From Bacteroidota bacterium (GTDB lineage: Bacteria; Bacteroidota; Bacteroidia; 2-12-FULL-35-15), in NCBI GenBank assembly GCA_021323165.1, contig JAJTCJ010000059.1, positions 1 to 44,461 of the forward strand: a DNA stretch of 44,461 bases, written 5' to 3'. The translations under genes were made by a program, and so were the position numbers. This document shows, piece after piece, positions 11,487-20,675 of this stretch. Position 1 is the stretch's first letter; each line of letters starts with the position of its first letter. The notes under the pieces were generated by a model. That model saw nothing but the letters and a program-made list of their open reading frames with translations, had not been told where the DNA came from and ran no database searches.

Positions 11487-11622
11487 TCAGATCATTAGTC
11501 ACTGAAATAATTAGCGCTTGTAAAGGATTTAAATGTGCATTATTTCATAAAAAATCCTGTCCTCATTCCTGCGGAATTCATAAAAATATTGCCTATTATT
11601 GTACCACACCTCAAAGGTTCAA

Positions 11623-12318
11623 ATGTCCAAGATCACAATTGCCATAGACGGATACTCATCCTGCGGAAAGAGCACTTTAGCAAAGGCTCTGGCGGGCAAG
11701 CTTGGTTACGCGTATGTTGATTCCGGAGCTATGTACAGAAGTGTGACCCTACATGCTCTTCGTCAGGGTATTATCAAAGATCATGGTTTTATTGCTGAAC
11801 AAATCATTAAGATCCTTCCTGAAATAAATCTCTCATTCAAATTTAATCCCGGCACGGGTTCATCTGAAACTTTTTTGAACGGAGAAAACGTAGAGAAAGA
11901 ATTGAGGCATATGATTGTTTCTGAGAATGTGAGTAAGGTAAGCGCTATTCATGAAGTGCGTGTGAAAATGATCGCGATACAGCGGGAATTAGGCAAGAAC
12001 AAAGGTATTGTAATGGATGGAAGAGATATTGGAACGAATGTTTTTCCTGATGCTGAATTAAAATTATTTATGACTGCAGATCCGGATATCCGCACTCAGA
12101 GAAGATATGATGAAATGTTGGCAAAAGGCCAGCATCCCACTTTTCTTGATGTTAAAAAAAATCTGCTTGACAGGGATTATGAAGATACACATCGTAAGGA
12201 AAACCCCCTAACCCAGGCTGAAGATGCTATTGTTCTTGATAACACGGAATTAAACCGTGAGCAACAACTTGAATATGTTATGAAACTGATAACGGATCTA
12301 ACACTTTCTGTTAACTGA
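11623..12318 (+). CDS. cmk: Cytidylate kinase
   Basis: Phosphorylates CMP and dCMP. It has the P-loop GYSSCGKST, the YVDSGAMYR nucleoside-binding segment, MDGRDIGT, and the lid region RTQRRYDEMLAKGQ. The chosen ATG gives MSKITIAIDG, the usual start; a longer frame from a TTG at 11599 adds eight unrelated residues. At 231 residues it is full length. It lies 136 bases after porQ with no terminator between them. Confidence 0.95.
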   Translation: MSKITIAIDGYSSCGKSTLAKALAGKLGYAYVDSGAMYRSVTLHALRQGIIKDHGFIAEQIIKILPEINLSFKFNPGTGSSETFLNGENVEKELRHMIVSENVSKVSAIHEVRVKMIAIQRELGKNKGIVMDGRDIGTNVFPDAELKLFMTADPDIRTQRRYDEMLAKGQHPTFLDVKKNLLDRDYEDTHRKENPLTQAEDAIVLDNTELNREQQLEYVMKLITDLTLSVN

Positions 12319-12430
12319 TTCATTCCTGTATTTTTTCGCAAAAGGATATTTTTTAGTAAGTCGGACCAATCTTCCTGAATGCAACTTTTTCATTCTATTT
12401 CCATCTTTTAGTTTAATACTTCCTTTAAAA

Positions 12431-12461
12431 TTTGATTATATGAAATCTAATTTTAAATTTG
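12431..12461 (+). promoter_or_regulatory. Sigma-A-type promoter for the repeat-protein gene
   Basis: TTTG (12431-12434), a 19-base spacer, then TAAATTTG (12454-12461) match the Bacteroidota -33/-7 consensus. The gene starts at 12496. Confidence 0.55.
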
Positions 12462-12495
12462 AATATTTTACAGACACTCCCAACACCCAAATTTT

Positions 12496-15336
12496 ATGAG
12501 AAAAATAAATCCTTACCGGCTTATTTTTAGAAGCAGAATGATCAAGGTATTATTCCTTTTATTATTCTTTCCTGTAACATTATTTTCCCAGGTTTTCTGG
12601 ACAGAAAATTTTAATAATGGCTGCACAGCTGATTGTCCGGCTTCAGCTTATTCCGGAGTTAACGGAGCATGGGTTCAAACCAGTACCGGAGCAAACGGTA
12701 CTGATAAGAATATCTGGTATGTGAGCTGCGCTGAGAATGGGCATACTAACGGTGTTTGCGGAACAGGTTGTGTTGCGGCCTCAGCAACAGCAACTCTTGC
12801 TACACTGCATTTAGGTTCTAATGCATCAGTTTTTGGCGATATTGGAGCAGCATTTTTAAATGGAGGATTTGGTTTTTTCGATCCTGTTACAGATCTCAGA
12901 ATGGAATCACCTGTAATTAACTGTACAGGAAGAACCAATATAACATTAGCTTTTGATTATATTGAAAATGGGGCCGGAACAATTGATGATGCAACATTAT
13001 GGTATTTTAATGGTTCTGCCTGGTCACAAATAAACGCACTTGCAAAAACCGTCTTATGCGGAGCTCAGGGTACATGGACTTCTTTTTCAATGACTTTGCC
13101 GGCTAGTGCTGATAACAATGCCAATGTTAAAATAGGATTCAGATGGGTTAACAATGATGATGGAGCAGGGGATGATCCTTCGTTCGCAGTTGACAATATT
13201 ACATTGGCTGTTTCGTCAACAACAAATACTATTACAACAGGAACAATTACAGGAAGTCCTTTTTGTGCCTGCAGCACTGTAAATGTTCCGTTCACGAGCA
13301 CAGGAACATTCACTGCAGGAAATATTTATACTGCTCAGCTTTCGGATGCCACGGGCAGCTTTGCGGCACCGACTTCAATTGGTACTCTTGCAAGTACAGC
13401 AAATACAGGAGCTATAACAGCAACTATTCCCTGCGGCACTCCTTCAGGTACAGGTTACAGAATCAGAGTTATCAGTTCAGCTCCAGCAGCTGTAGGGAGT
13501 GATAACGGTGTGAACATTACTATAAATGCTTTGCCTGTTGCTACATTCAGTTATACAGGAACACCATATTGTTCTACAGGAGCTGATCCTTCACCAACTT
13601 TTAGCGGGGGAGGAGTTGCAGGAACTTTCACTTCAACTACAGGTCTTGTATTTGTGAGTTCATCCACCGGACAAGTTGATCTTTCAGCAAGCACAGCTGG
13701 AACTTATACTGTAACAAATACAATAGCTGCTTCGGGCGGATGTGCTGCGGTGAGTGCAACATCTTCCATCACAATTACAAATCCTCCGGTTGCAACTTTC
13801 AGCTATACTGCTTCACCGTATTGTACGAATGGAACAGATCCTTCACCAACATTCAGCGGTGGTGGAGTCGCAGGAACATTCAGTTCAACAGCGGGATTAG
13901 TATTTATTAGTACTTCAACCGGTCAGGTTGATGTTTCAGCCAGCACTGCAGGAACTTATACAGTAACTAATACAATAGGAGCTTCAGGTGGATGTGCTGC
14001 GGTAAGCGCAACATCATCAATCACAATTTCGAATCCTCCTGTAGCAACATTCAGTTATACAGGCTCTCCTTATTGTTCTAGCGATCCAGATCCATCGCCA
14101 ACATTCAATGGCGGAGGAGTAGCAGGGACTTTCAGTTCTACTGCAGGTTTGGTGTTTGTTAGTTCTTCAACAGGACAGGTTGATCTTTCTGCAAGTACTG
14201 CCGGAACATATACTGTTACTAATACAATCGCAGCATCTGGCGGATGTGCTGCAGTTACAGCAACATCTACTATCACAATAAATGCGGAACAGAATTCCGC
14301 GTTCAGCTATACCGGAAGTACTTTCTGCCAGACAGGAACTGATCCTTCACCAACGATCACAGGAGTGGCAGGAGGAACATTTACATCATCACCGGGCGGT
14401 TTGATTTTTGTGAGTTCCGCTACCGGAGCGATTGACCTGAGTGCATCTACTCTTGGAACTTATTCTGTTACATATACAACAGCAGGACCTTGTCCGGGAA
14501 GTACAACCGTTTCAGTTACTATTACTACTTCACCTGCTTCAACATTCAGTTATACAGGAACTCCTTATTGTTCTAATGAAGCTGATCCATTACCAACATA
14601 TAACGGTGGAGGAAGCGCAGGCGTGTTTTCATCCACAGCCGGACTTGTATTTGTAAGTACTTCAACAGGACAGGTAGATCTTTCAGCAAGTACTGCAGGA
14701 ACTTATACGGTAACTAATTCAATTGCTGCATCCGGTGGTTGTCCCGCCAGTACTGCAACATCAAGCATTGTCATTAATCCTGCACAGGATTCAGCGTTCA
14801 GTTATTCTTCCGGTGCATTTTGTGATCAGGGTACAACAACACCAACTATTACAGGTACTTCCGGTGGAACATTTTCGGCTTCTCCGGCAGGACTTTTTTT
14901 CGTGAACACAGCGACCGGTGAGATCAATCTGGCAACGAGTACTCTTGGTACGTATTCTGTTACCTACACAACTCCTGGCCCTTGCGCTTCTTCAATGACA
15001 GTTGTTATATCGATAACTACAAATGACTCAGGAAACTTCAGCTACACGGGAACACCATATTGTCAGGATGATGCAGATCCTTTACCGACTTTCAGCGGTG
15101 GCGGAGTAGCAGGAACATTTTCTTCAACAGCAGGATTGGTATTTATAAGTACCGCCACCGGAGAAGTAGATCTTTCTGCAAGTACACCGGGAACTTATAC
15201 CGTTACAAATACCATCCCGGCATTCGGACCATGTCCTGCAACGCCTTACACTGCAACAATCACAATCGATCCTGTTCAGGATTCTACATTCAGTTATTCA
15301 GGAAGCAGCTTTTACATTAAGTACAACAACAGGTGA
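12496..15336 (+). CDS. Large secreted repeat protein, N-terminal part (frame broken at about 15312)
   Basis: A signal peptide (the real start may be M15, MIKVLFLLLFF..., cleaved near LFSQ) leads into a lectin/MAM-like beta-sandwich region (about residues 35-240), a short linker domain, and then about 84-residue repeats from residue 351. The repeats come in two types: A (FSYTGTPYC...TVTNTI...) and B (FSY...PTITG...SVTYTT...). The order is A A A B A B A, then a truncated B. In the eighth repeat, after SGSSF, the middle of the B unit is missing and the frame ends in YIKYNNR. The rest of the gene continues in the next frame. Intact, this would be one secreted adhesin-like protein of roughly 1400 residues. 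Confidence 0.85.
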   Translation: MRKINPYRLIFRSRMIKVLFLLLFFPVTLFSQVFWTENFNNGCTADCPASAYSGVNGAWVQTSTGANGTDKNIWYVSCAENGHTNGVCGTGCVAASATATLATLHLGSNASVFGDIGAAFLNGGFGFFDPVTDLRMESPVINCTGRTNITLAFDYIENGAGTIDDATLWYFNGSAWSQINALAKTVLCGAQGTWTSFSMTLPASADNNANVKIGFRWVNNDDGAGDDPSFAVDNITLAVSSTTNTITTGTITGSPFCACSTVNVPFTSTGTFTAGNIYTAQLSDATGSFAAPTSIGTLASTANTGAITATIPCGTPSGTGYRIRVISSAPAAVGSDNGVNITINALPVATFSYTGTPYCSTGADPSPTFSGGGVAGTFTSTTGLVFVSSSTGQVDLSASTAGTYTVTNTIAASGGCAAVSATSSITITNPPVATFSYTASPYCTNGTDPSPTFSGGGVAGTFSSTAGLVFISTSTGQVDVSASTAGTYTVTNTIGASGGCAAVSATSSITISNPPVATFSYTGSPYCSSDPDPSPTFNGGGVAGTFSSTAGLVFVSSSTGQVDLSASTAGTYTVTNTIAASGGCAAVTATSTITINAEQNSAFSYTGSTFCQTGTDPSPTITGVAGGTFTSSPGGLIFVSSATGAIDLSASTLGTYSVTYTTAGPCPGSTTVSVTITTSPASTFSYTGTPYCSNEADPLPTYNGGGSAGVFSSTAGLVFVSTSTGQVDLSASTAGTYTVTNSIAASGGCPASTATSSIVINPAQDSAFSYSSGAFCDQGTTTPTITGTSGGTFSASPAGLFFVNTATGEINLATSTLGTYSVTYTTPGPCASSMTVVISITTNDSGNFSYTGTPYCQDDADPLPTFSGGGVAGTFSSTAGLVFISTATGEVDLSASTPGTYTVTNTIPAFGPCPATPYTATITIDPVQDSTFSYSGSSFYIKYNNR

Positions 15337-15703
15337 GATCGATCTTGCTTTAAGTGCTGTAGGAACTTATTCGATCACTTATACAACACCCGGGCCTTGT
15401 GCTTCCAGCATGAGTGTTTCTTTAACTATTATCGATCCTCCATCAACAACATTCAGTTATGCCGGAACTCCTTATTGTCAGAATCAATCGAATCCTTCAC
15501 CAACATTCAGCGGAACCGGAACTGCAGGAACTTTCACTTCAACATCAGGATTGGTATTTGTGAGTGCTTCAACAGGACAGGTTAATTTAAGCGGAAGCAC
15601 TCCCGGAACTTATACTGTTACAAACACTATTGCAGCTTCAGGAGAATGTCCTGCTTCAACATCAACTGCATCAATAACAATTAATGCAGTGCCTTTGATT
15701 ACT
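13546..15703 (+). repeat. Tandem coding repeats of about 250 bases, nine units of two alternating types
   Basis: Units begin with FSY and recur about every 84 (A) or 80 (B) codons. The order is A A A B A B A B(deleted) A. Repeats 1-3 are nearly identical at protein level, which suggests recent duplication, while the later A/B pairs are more diverged. The ninth unit begins at 15452. Confidence 0.9.
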
Positions 15704-16663
15704 GTGAATTCACCCACAATATGCACCGGTGAATCAGCAACATTGAGTGCAAGCGGTGCCGACAGTTATTCCTGGTCCTCAGGCGGGACAGGAAGTACAG
15801 AAGTTGTAACTCCGTCTTCAAGTTCAACCTATACAGTAACAGGTACAACAAACGGATGTTCTAATACTGCATTATCAATTGTAAGTGTTATTACTTGTGA
15901 TATACCTGAAGCAGAGTTTTCTGGTACACCAACTGTTATGTGTGAAGCCGGATGTGTTGCTTTTACAGATCTGAGTACAAACTCACCAACATCATGGAGC
16001 TGGTCATTTCCGGGAGCAACACCTGCAACCTCTACACTTCAAAACCCAACCAATATCTGTTATACTTCTGATGGAAGTTATGATGTTCAATTGATCGCTA
16101 CTAATGCAAGCGGATCTGATACACTTCTTAAGCCCGGATATATTACTGTTGGAGTTCCTGAGCAGGTAACTATATCAGGTAATCTTTTGATCACTTCCTG
16201 CGAAGAAACTGTTTTAACTGCAGTGCCATCTGACGGGACTTATACCTGGGGGCCGGCATCAACATTATCAAGCTCCAGCGGTGCTTCAGTTACAGCGAAA
16301 CCGCCTGCAACTCAACAATATTATGTCACTTATACAAGTCCTGAAGGTTGTACCGATTCAGATACAACTGTTGTAGTAGTGGATGATATCAATACCTATT
16401 TCCTTCCTACAGGTTTAACACCTAATAATGATGGAGTGAATGATGAAATCCATTTGCATGGAAGAGGAATTGATTTCTTTACATTAAAGATCTATGACAG
16501 GATAGGGGAAAAAGTTTTTGAGACCAGTGATATTAATAAAGGATGGGATGGAAGGCTTTTAGGGCTTGCAATGAATAATGGGGTATTTGTTTATGTACTT
16601 GATATTACTTTCTGTAACGGGGAAAATGTTAAGAAACACGGTGATATCACTCTTGTAAAATAA
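15410..16663 (+). CDS. Large secreted repeat protein, C-terminal part with gliding-type (CHU_C) sorting domain
   Basis: This is the continuation of the gene at 12496 in another frame. Coding similarity extends upstream of the ATG to about 15311 (STTTGEIDLALSAVGTYS is the end of a B repeat). It contains the last A repeat, an Ig-like domain, a PKD-like domain (TSWSWSFPGATP), another Ig-like domain, and a C-terminal gliding motility-associated domain with the signature LTPNNDGVND and a KIYDRIGEKVF strand. Such type B C-terminal domains direct secretion through type IX and are usually paired with a PorP/SprF protein, which follows here. Confidence 0.85.
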   Translation: MSVSLTIIDPPSTTFSYAGTPYCQNQSNPSPTFSGTGTAGTFTSTSGLVFVSASTGQVNLSGSTPGTYTVTNTIAASGECPASTSTASITINAVPLITVNSPTICTGESATLSASGADSYSWSSGGTGSTEVVTPSSSSTYTVTGTTNGCSNTALSIVSVITCDIPEAEFSGTPTVMCEAGCVAFTDLSTNSPTSWSWSFPGATPATSTLQNPTNICYTSDGSYDVQLIATNASGSDTLLKPGYITVGVPEQVTISGNLLITSCEETVLTAVPSDGTYTWGPASTLSSSSGASVTAKPPATQQYYVTYTSPEGCTDSDTTVVVVDDINTYFLPTGLTPNNDGVNDEIHLHGRGIDFFTLKIYDRIGEKVFETSDINKGWDGRLLGLAMNNGVFVYVLDITFCNGENVKKHGDITLVK

Positions 16664-16697
16664 TCGCTAAAGAAATTAAAGAACAAATTATTTACAT

Positions 16698-17732
16698 ATG
16701 AAAAATATAAAAATACTTTTTGTGATCCTTATTTCAGTTGCCTCAGTTGCAGTTGCTCAGGATCGTCACTATTCACAGCATTATCTCGCACCTCTTAATG
16801 CTAATCCAGGTAATACGGGGGTATTCAATGCTGATATTCGTGTATATACCATGTACAGGATGCAGTGGTTTACTGTGACCAATCCTTATAAAACATTTAC
16901 AATTGCGGTAGATGGTCCGATCTTCAAAAAGAAGATGCGTAATGATGATTTTTTCTCAGCAGGATTAGAGATCACAAATGATAATGTTGGCAGTACACGT
17001 TTAAAAACAAATACATACAATGCATTAGTTTCTTTCACTAAATATATCGGGGGAAGACATAAGCATAATATTACATTGGGTTACGAGATCGGTTATGCGA
17101 TCAAATCTGTGACAACTGCGGGTCTTACCTGGGATAGTCAGTGGGATGGTACAAATTATAATGGTGCATATGGTGTTAATGAAGGTGGAGGCGGAGGAAC
17201 CGGTTACCTGGATATGTCAACCGGAATTGTTTGGAATTTTACTACTACACATTTATTCAGAAGTTCGTTAGGATTTTCATTTCATCACTTCACTGCTCCG
17301 AATAATTCTATTTATGGAGGAGGAGACCGTTTGATACCTAAAATAGGAGTGCAATGGAATATTGGTTACAAGTTAAGTGAAACCAGTAATACTACTTTAC
17401 AGCCTAGTTTAATGGCCTATCAGCAGGGTTCATCTTTATTACTAAATGGAGGATTAAATATCAAATATGTTCTTGAAGAGCATTCACGTTACACGAATAA
17501 CCAGCAGGATAAAGCATTCTATGTTGGATTCTTTTACCGTTTCCGTGATGCCGCTTATGTAACGGTGAGGTATGATTATGATGCATTCTCATTCTCTGCC
17601 GCCTATGATGTAAATATTTCCGGACTAACTCCTGCAAGTAAAAGTGTTGGAGGTTTTGAGATAGCATTGCAATACAGAGGAATTTTCGGCAAGAATAAAC
17701 TGGCTAAGAGGTCCAGTGTGCGTTTTATGTAA
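16698..17732 (+). CDS. PorP/SprF-family type IX secretion membrane protein
   Basis: A signal peptide (ending VAVAQ) is followed by DRHYSQHYLAPLNANPGNTG, the typical start of PorP/SprF proteins, and an outer-membrane beta-barrel. Members are known to act with a gliding-type cargo encoded next door (as in SprB/SprF). The gene follows the repeat protein by 34 bases with no terminator, so it is probably the dedicated partner of that protein. At 344 residues it is complete. Confidence 0.9.
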   Translation: MKNIKILFVILISVASVAVAQDRHYSQHYLAPLNANPGNTGVFNADIRVYTMYRMQWFTVTNPYKTFTIAVDGPIFKKKMRNDDFFSAGLEITNDNVGSTRLKTNTYNALVSFTKYIGGRHKHNITLGYEIGYAIKSVTTAGLTWDSQWDGTNYNGAYGVNEGGGGGTGYLDMSTGIVWNFTTTHLFRSSLGFSFHHFTAPNNSIYGGGDRLIPKIGVQWNIGYKLSETSNTTLQPSLMAYQQGSSLLLNGGLNIKYVLEEHSRYTNNQQDKAFYVGFFYRFRDAAYVTVRYDYDAFSFSAAYDVNISGLTPASKSVGGFEIALQYRGIFGKNKLAKRSSVRFM

Positions 17733-17919
17733 CAGTTCGAATAACGAATAAATATTACGATCAACTAATCTTTGTGCAGGTAGCATAACTGGAAGCGCGT
17801 GTTTTCCCAGATATCCAAACGTTAACCTGTTCCACCCAGGATTCATTTATGATAGCGCTATTTTTTAATGAATAGTGCATTTACCTCCTTCATATTATAA
17901 TAATTCTGTCCATTATTTA

Positions 17920-17950
17920 TTTGTCTTTTTGCCTGACTTTTGTATCTTTT
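17920..17950 (+). promoter_or_regulatory. Probable promoter for the STAS-like / kinase-like pair
   Basis: TTTG (17920-17923), a 19-base spacer, then TATCTTTT (17943-17950; one mismatch to TAnnTTTG). The next ATG is at 17973. The rest of the 240-base gap after the PorP/SprF gene shows nothing I can name. Confidence 0.45.
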
Positions 17951-17972
17951 CATAAAAAAAATCAATCCTCTT

Positions 17973-18374
17973 ATGACTTTAAACGAAGAACAAATTATTT
18001 CCAAAGGTGTTGTCGTACCTTATTATCTGTCTCTGAGAGCTGATGGTATTATGTATATTCGGATATCACAGGAAAAAGAGGAATCGGTTGAATTGGTCAA
18101 AGAAATGGTAAAGAAGATGGGAGAAATGGTAGGCTATAATCAGGTTCCTATGTTGGCCAGACATGAAGAGTTTGCATTGCCGGGAAAAGAGAACCGCGAT
18201 TATTGGGCAACAAAGGAAGCTTGTCCTTATTCAAAAGCAGACGCGTTCATAATAAACTCAATGGCTATGCAATTTATTTCCAACTTTTATTTAAGAATCA
18301 ATAAACCTGCAAGACCAACCAGGATGTTCGTTGATGAAGACGCGGCTATCGAGTGGTTAAAAACGTTTCTCTAA
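17973..18374 (+). CDS. STAS-like (DUF7793-type) protein
   Basis: A soluble protein of 133 residues. The layout resembles the STAS/SpoIIAA-like DUF7793 family of Bacteroidota: a first strand (YYLSLRADGIMYIRI), a helix, a strand with PMLARHEEF, a helix around SKADAFIINSMAMQFIS, the motif INKPARPTRMF, and a final helix EDAAIEWLKTFL. The ATG at 17973 is preferred to a TTG at 17940 that would add eleven residues overlapping the promoter. A membrane kinase-like gene follows after 49 bases. A role in protein-protein switching is inference. Confidence 0.6.
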   Translation: MTLNEEQIISKGVVVPYYLSLRADGIMYIRISQEKEESVELVKEMVKKMGEMVGYNQVPMLARHEEFALPGKENRDYWATKEACPYSKADAFIINSMAMQFISNFYLRINKPARPTRMFVDEDAAIEWLKTFL

Positions 18375-18423
18375 ATGCGCTTAATTTAAAATAATTAAGG
18401 TTTCAAATAAATAACCATAAGCT

Positions 18424-19266
18424 ATGCCTGAAAGCCTCATTGCAAAGGAAACAGATCCTGAGTTAAACCGAAAATCATTTATTTTAATAAAAACAATTTG
18501 GAGTGTCCTTATTATTCTAAGTTTAACCTTTGTCATAAATATTTTTGTTCAAACAGAAAATATTTTAAGGTATTCGTTGATACTTCTTCTTCTGTGGTCG
18601 GTAAGTATGCCTTTGTTGTATTTGATAAAAAAGGGATATGTTTATAGGAGTGCACTTGTTTATATTTTTTTTCTCCTTGCAATGATCTTCGCATTTTCCT
18701 GGACTGGTGGAGGAATCAAAGGACATGGAATAAAGATTCTGCCGATTGTAGTGCTGTTTGCCGGCCTTACAATGGGTAAGAAAGAGATATGGTTCTGTGG
18801 TGTTATTGCAGCTTTGGGAGGACTTGCTTTGGTTCTTGCTGATCGGTTTCATTTATTGCCGGTAACCGAACCGCTTGGTGAGTCATCTATTGTGCATTGG
18901 ATTGATGTTTTTACATGTGTTTTTTTGCTTTGCTATTTAGAAAATTTGTCGGTGGAGCGTTTGCGTGAAGCTTTGGCCAAATCTCAAAAGGAGCTTGCAA
19001 TGCGTGAGAGATCTGAAAAAATGCTGGCAATGAAAAATGAAAAATTAACTGAGATCGCTTTTCTTCAATCACACCAGGTCAGAAGGCCTGTTGCGACATT
19101 ACTCGGACTTATTAATTTAATTAAACTTGAAGATCCTGCTGATCCAATAAATATGGAGGTGATTCCTAAAATTGAAGTTGTCACAAAAGAATTGGATCTT
19201 GTTATTCACGATATTGTTATTAAAACTGCAGAAGCGGAAACAATGTTTAAAGATATGCCCACTTAA
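18424..19266 (+). CDS. Membrane sensor with histidine-kinase DHp region but no ATPase domain
   Basis: About six membrane segments (residues 21-175) are followed by a coiled-coil linker (residues 180-210, VERLREALAKSQKELAMRER) and a HisKA-like region: LQSHQVRRPVATLLGLINLI with His217, then a second helix ending ELDLVIHDIVIKT. The protein stops soon after, at residue 280, with no N, G1 or G2 boxes, and no ATPase domain follows in any frame. The ending is clean and not frameshifted, and proteins ending like this occur in Bacteroidota, so it is probably natural. It may exchange phosphate with, or dimerise with, another kinase; its likely partner is the STAS-like gene upstream. Confidence 0.7.
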   Translation: MPESLIAKETDPELNRKSFILIKTIWSVLIILSLTFVINIFVQTENILRYSLILLLLWSVSMPLLYLIKKGYVYRSALVYIFFLLAMIFAFSWTGGGIKGHGIKILPIVVLFAGLTMGKKEIWFCGVIAALGGLALVLADRFHLLPVTEPLGESSIVHWIDVFTCVFLLCYLENLSVERLREALAKSQKELAMRERSEKMLAMKNEKLTEIAFLQSHQVRRPVATLLGLINLIKLEDPADPINMEVIPKIEVVTKELDLVIHDIVIKTAEAETMFKDMPT

Positions 19267-19347
19267 TTGTAGAATAGTTACCTAACCGTTTTGCATACCA
19301 TTCAAGAAAAGCAAAACCAAATATCGTTATGTTCAAGCTGATGATAG

Positions 19348-19917
19348 TTATATTAGCTCCTCATCACTTATGCTTTCTTCTTCTTCCTTTACACTGATCA
19401 GATGATTCAGTGTTATCAGGAAGTTTCCGGTCGAATCAAATGTTGCACTGCCGATTGTTTTATTTACTGTATCAACTTTAAAGTTAACAGCTGCAAGCTG
19501 AAGTACACTTCCGTTTTCAAATGAGAGGATCATTTCCATGGGCATGTAATTCTTTTGTTCCATCGGTTCGTAGTTCTCATCCAGATCATGATAAAAATTC
19601 CATTTGTATTTAACTTCAGTGATCTTATTGCCAATAAGCTTTTGTATACTTTCTACTTCATTGGCGTGTAATGGAGTTATTTCATGGTCTCCTGTGATCT
19701 CTTCTATTTTCCCAAGATGATGTTCGTAGAATTGTTTTTCGCTGTTCCAGGCAAACGTAAATATATATTCATTAAATGTTAATTGAACACCACAGTCCAC
19801 CACCCAGACTTTCTCTTCATCAAATACCCAGTACTTATCATTGATAGTGTAGAATTCGATAGCTGTAAGTTCTTTGTTCAAGAGAACATTATTAAGTGTG
19901 TTTTGAAGATCTGTCAT
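19348..19917 (-). CDS. Hypothetical protein with acidic tail
   Basis: 189 residues, not recognised. It has no signal peptide or membrane segment and is rich in aromatic residues in the first half (WVFDEEKVWVVDCGVQLTF). The C-terminus is strongly acidic (KEEEESISDEELI). It lies alone between the convergent kinase-like gene and the peptidase genes. The long open frame and Bacteroidota-like codon use make it a credible gene. Confidence 0.6.
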   Translation of the reverse strand: MTDLQNTLNNVLLNKELTAIEFYTINDKYWVFDEEKVWVVDCGVQLTFNEYIFTFAWNSEKQFYEHHLGKIEEITGDHEITPLHANEVESIQKLIGNKITEVKYKWNFYHDLDENYEPMEQKNYMPMEMILSFENGSVLQLAAVNFKVDTVNKTIGSATFDSTGNFLITLNHLISVKEEEESISDEELI

Positions 19918-20039
19918 GTTTTTTGTTTAAGGGAATAAAAGTATGAGTTTTATTTAATGAATGCTATGTGTTTGAATTTTCACAATTTCAAATCCCAACT
20001 AAAATTGATCATATTTTTTATATCAAATTTCTTTTAATA

Positions 20040-20069
20040 AAAAAGGAGCACAATTCCTTTGTGCTCCTT
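20040..20069 (-). terminator. Rho-independent terminator for the M2 peptidase
   Basis: A perfect 11-base stem, AAGGAGCACAA (20043-20053) with TTGTGCTCCTT (20059-20069), and a 5-base loop. Read on the minus strand it is followed by a T run. It lies about 35 bases past the peptidase stop. Confidence 0.8.
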
Positions 20070-20100
20070 AGTGACCTTAGTGTCTTAGTGGTAAAAAAAA
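20057..20100 (+). repeat. R2 dispersed repeat, diverged copy
   Basis: CTTTGTGCTCCTTAGTGACC followed by TTAGTGTCTTAGTGGTAAA and an A run follows the same pattern as the copies at 7247-7326. Its left end overlaps the terminator stem of the M2 peptidase. Confidence 0.5.
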
Positions 20101-20102
20101 AG

Positions 20103-20675
20103 CTATTTCAACTCAGGAAGCGTATACTTTCTTCCTTTGTTCTGTTCCTTTAAGTAATCCATTAATGGAGCAAAATAATCAAGCATTGCTTTTGCGCTCA
20201 GTTCACTGCCGGTTTTCTCTTTTAGAAGTTTTCTCCAGTCAGCGCTTGCACCCGGTTTCATGATATCTCCAATGAATTTTCCAACTTCTTTGTTCCCATA
20301 ATAGTTAGTATTGTGAGGGTCCTGGTGAAGGATGTTTTTCGCAATATGATCATGGATCTGGAAAAGCAAAATGTATGATAAGGCATAATCATAATATTGA
20401 GCAGCATCATCATTTATATGTGTTTTTGTAGCTGCATCACAATATTCTTCGCCTCTAATTTTAGCAGGAGCTATTCCCTGATATTGAGCTGCAAGCTCCC
20501 ACCAACGTTTGTTGAACTGATCTCCCGGAAGGTTGTTAGAATAGATATCATGTTCGAACATACTCATTGTTCCCGTGCTGAAAGGAATAAAAACTACATA
20601 GTTCAAAGCTTCTTTTAATAAGGTCTGCATCTCATCTGATTTAGAATTTTTAGGGATCAGATCAAGATTTTCCAT
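20103..20675 (-). CDS. M2 peptidase, C-terminal fragment (out of frame)
   Basis: The C-terminal part of the M2 (angiotensin-converting-enzyme-like) peptidase whose N-terminal part ends at 20657. Homology begins at ENLDLIPKNSK and continues through the helical C-terminal domain (YALSYILLFQIHDHIAKNIL) to the natural end. The apparent ATG at 20675 is simply the first Met after the break, so this is unlikely to be an independent protein. A terminator follows. Confidence 0.7.
   Translation of the reverse strand: MENLDLIPKNSKSDEMQTLLKEALNYVVFIPFSTGTMSMFEHDIYSNNLPGDQFNKRWWELAAQYQGIAPAKIRGEEYCDAATKTHINDDAAQYYDYALSYILLFQIHDHIAKNILHQDPHNTNYYGNKEVGKFIGDIMKPGASADWRKLLKEKTGSELSAKAMLDYFAPLMDYLKEQNKGRKYTLPELK

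Noticed and set aside
13065-14905. Several open frames on other frames and the minus strand within the repeat protein
   Set aside because: They follow the repeat periodicity of the coding frame, have no promoters or start sites of their own and encode low-complexity sequence.
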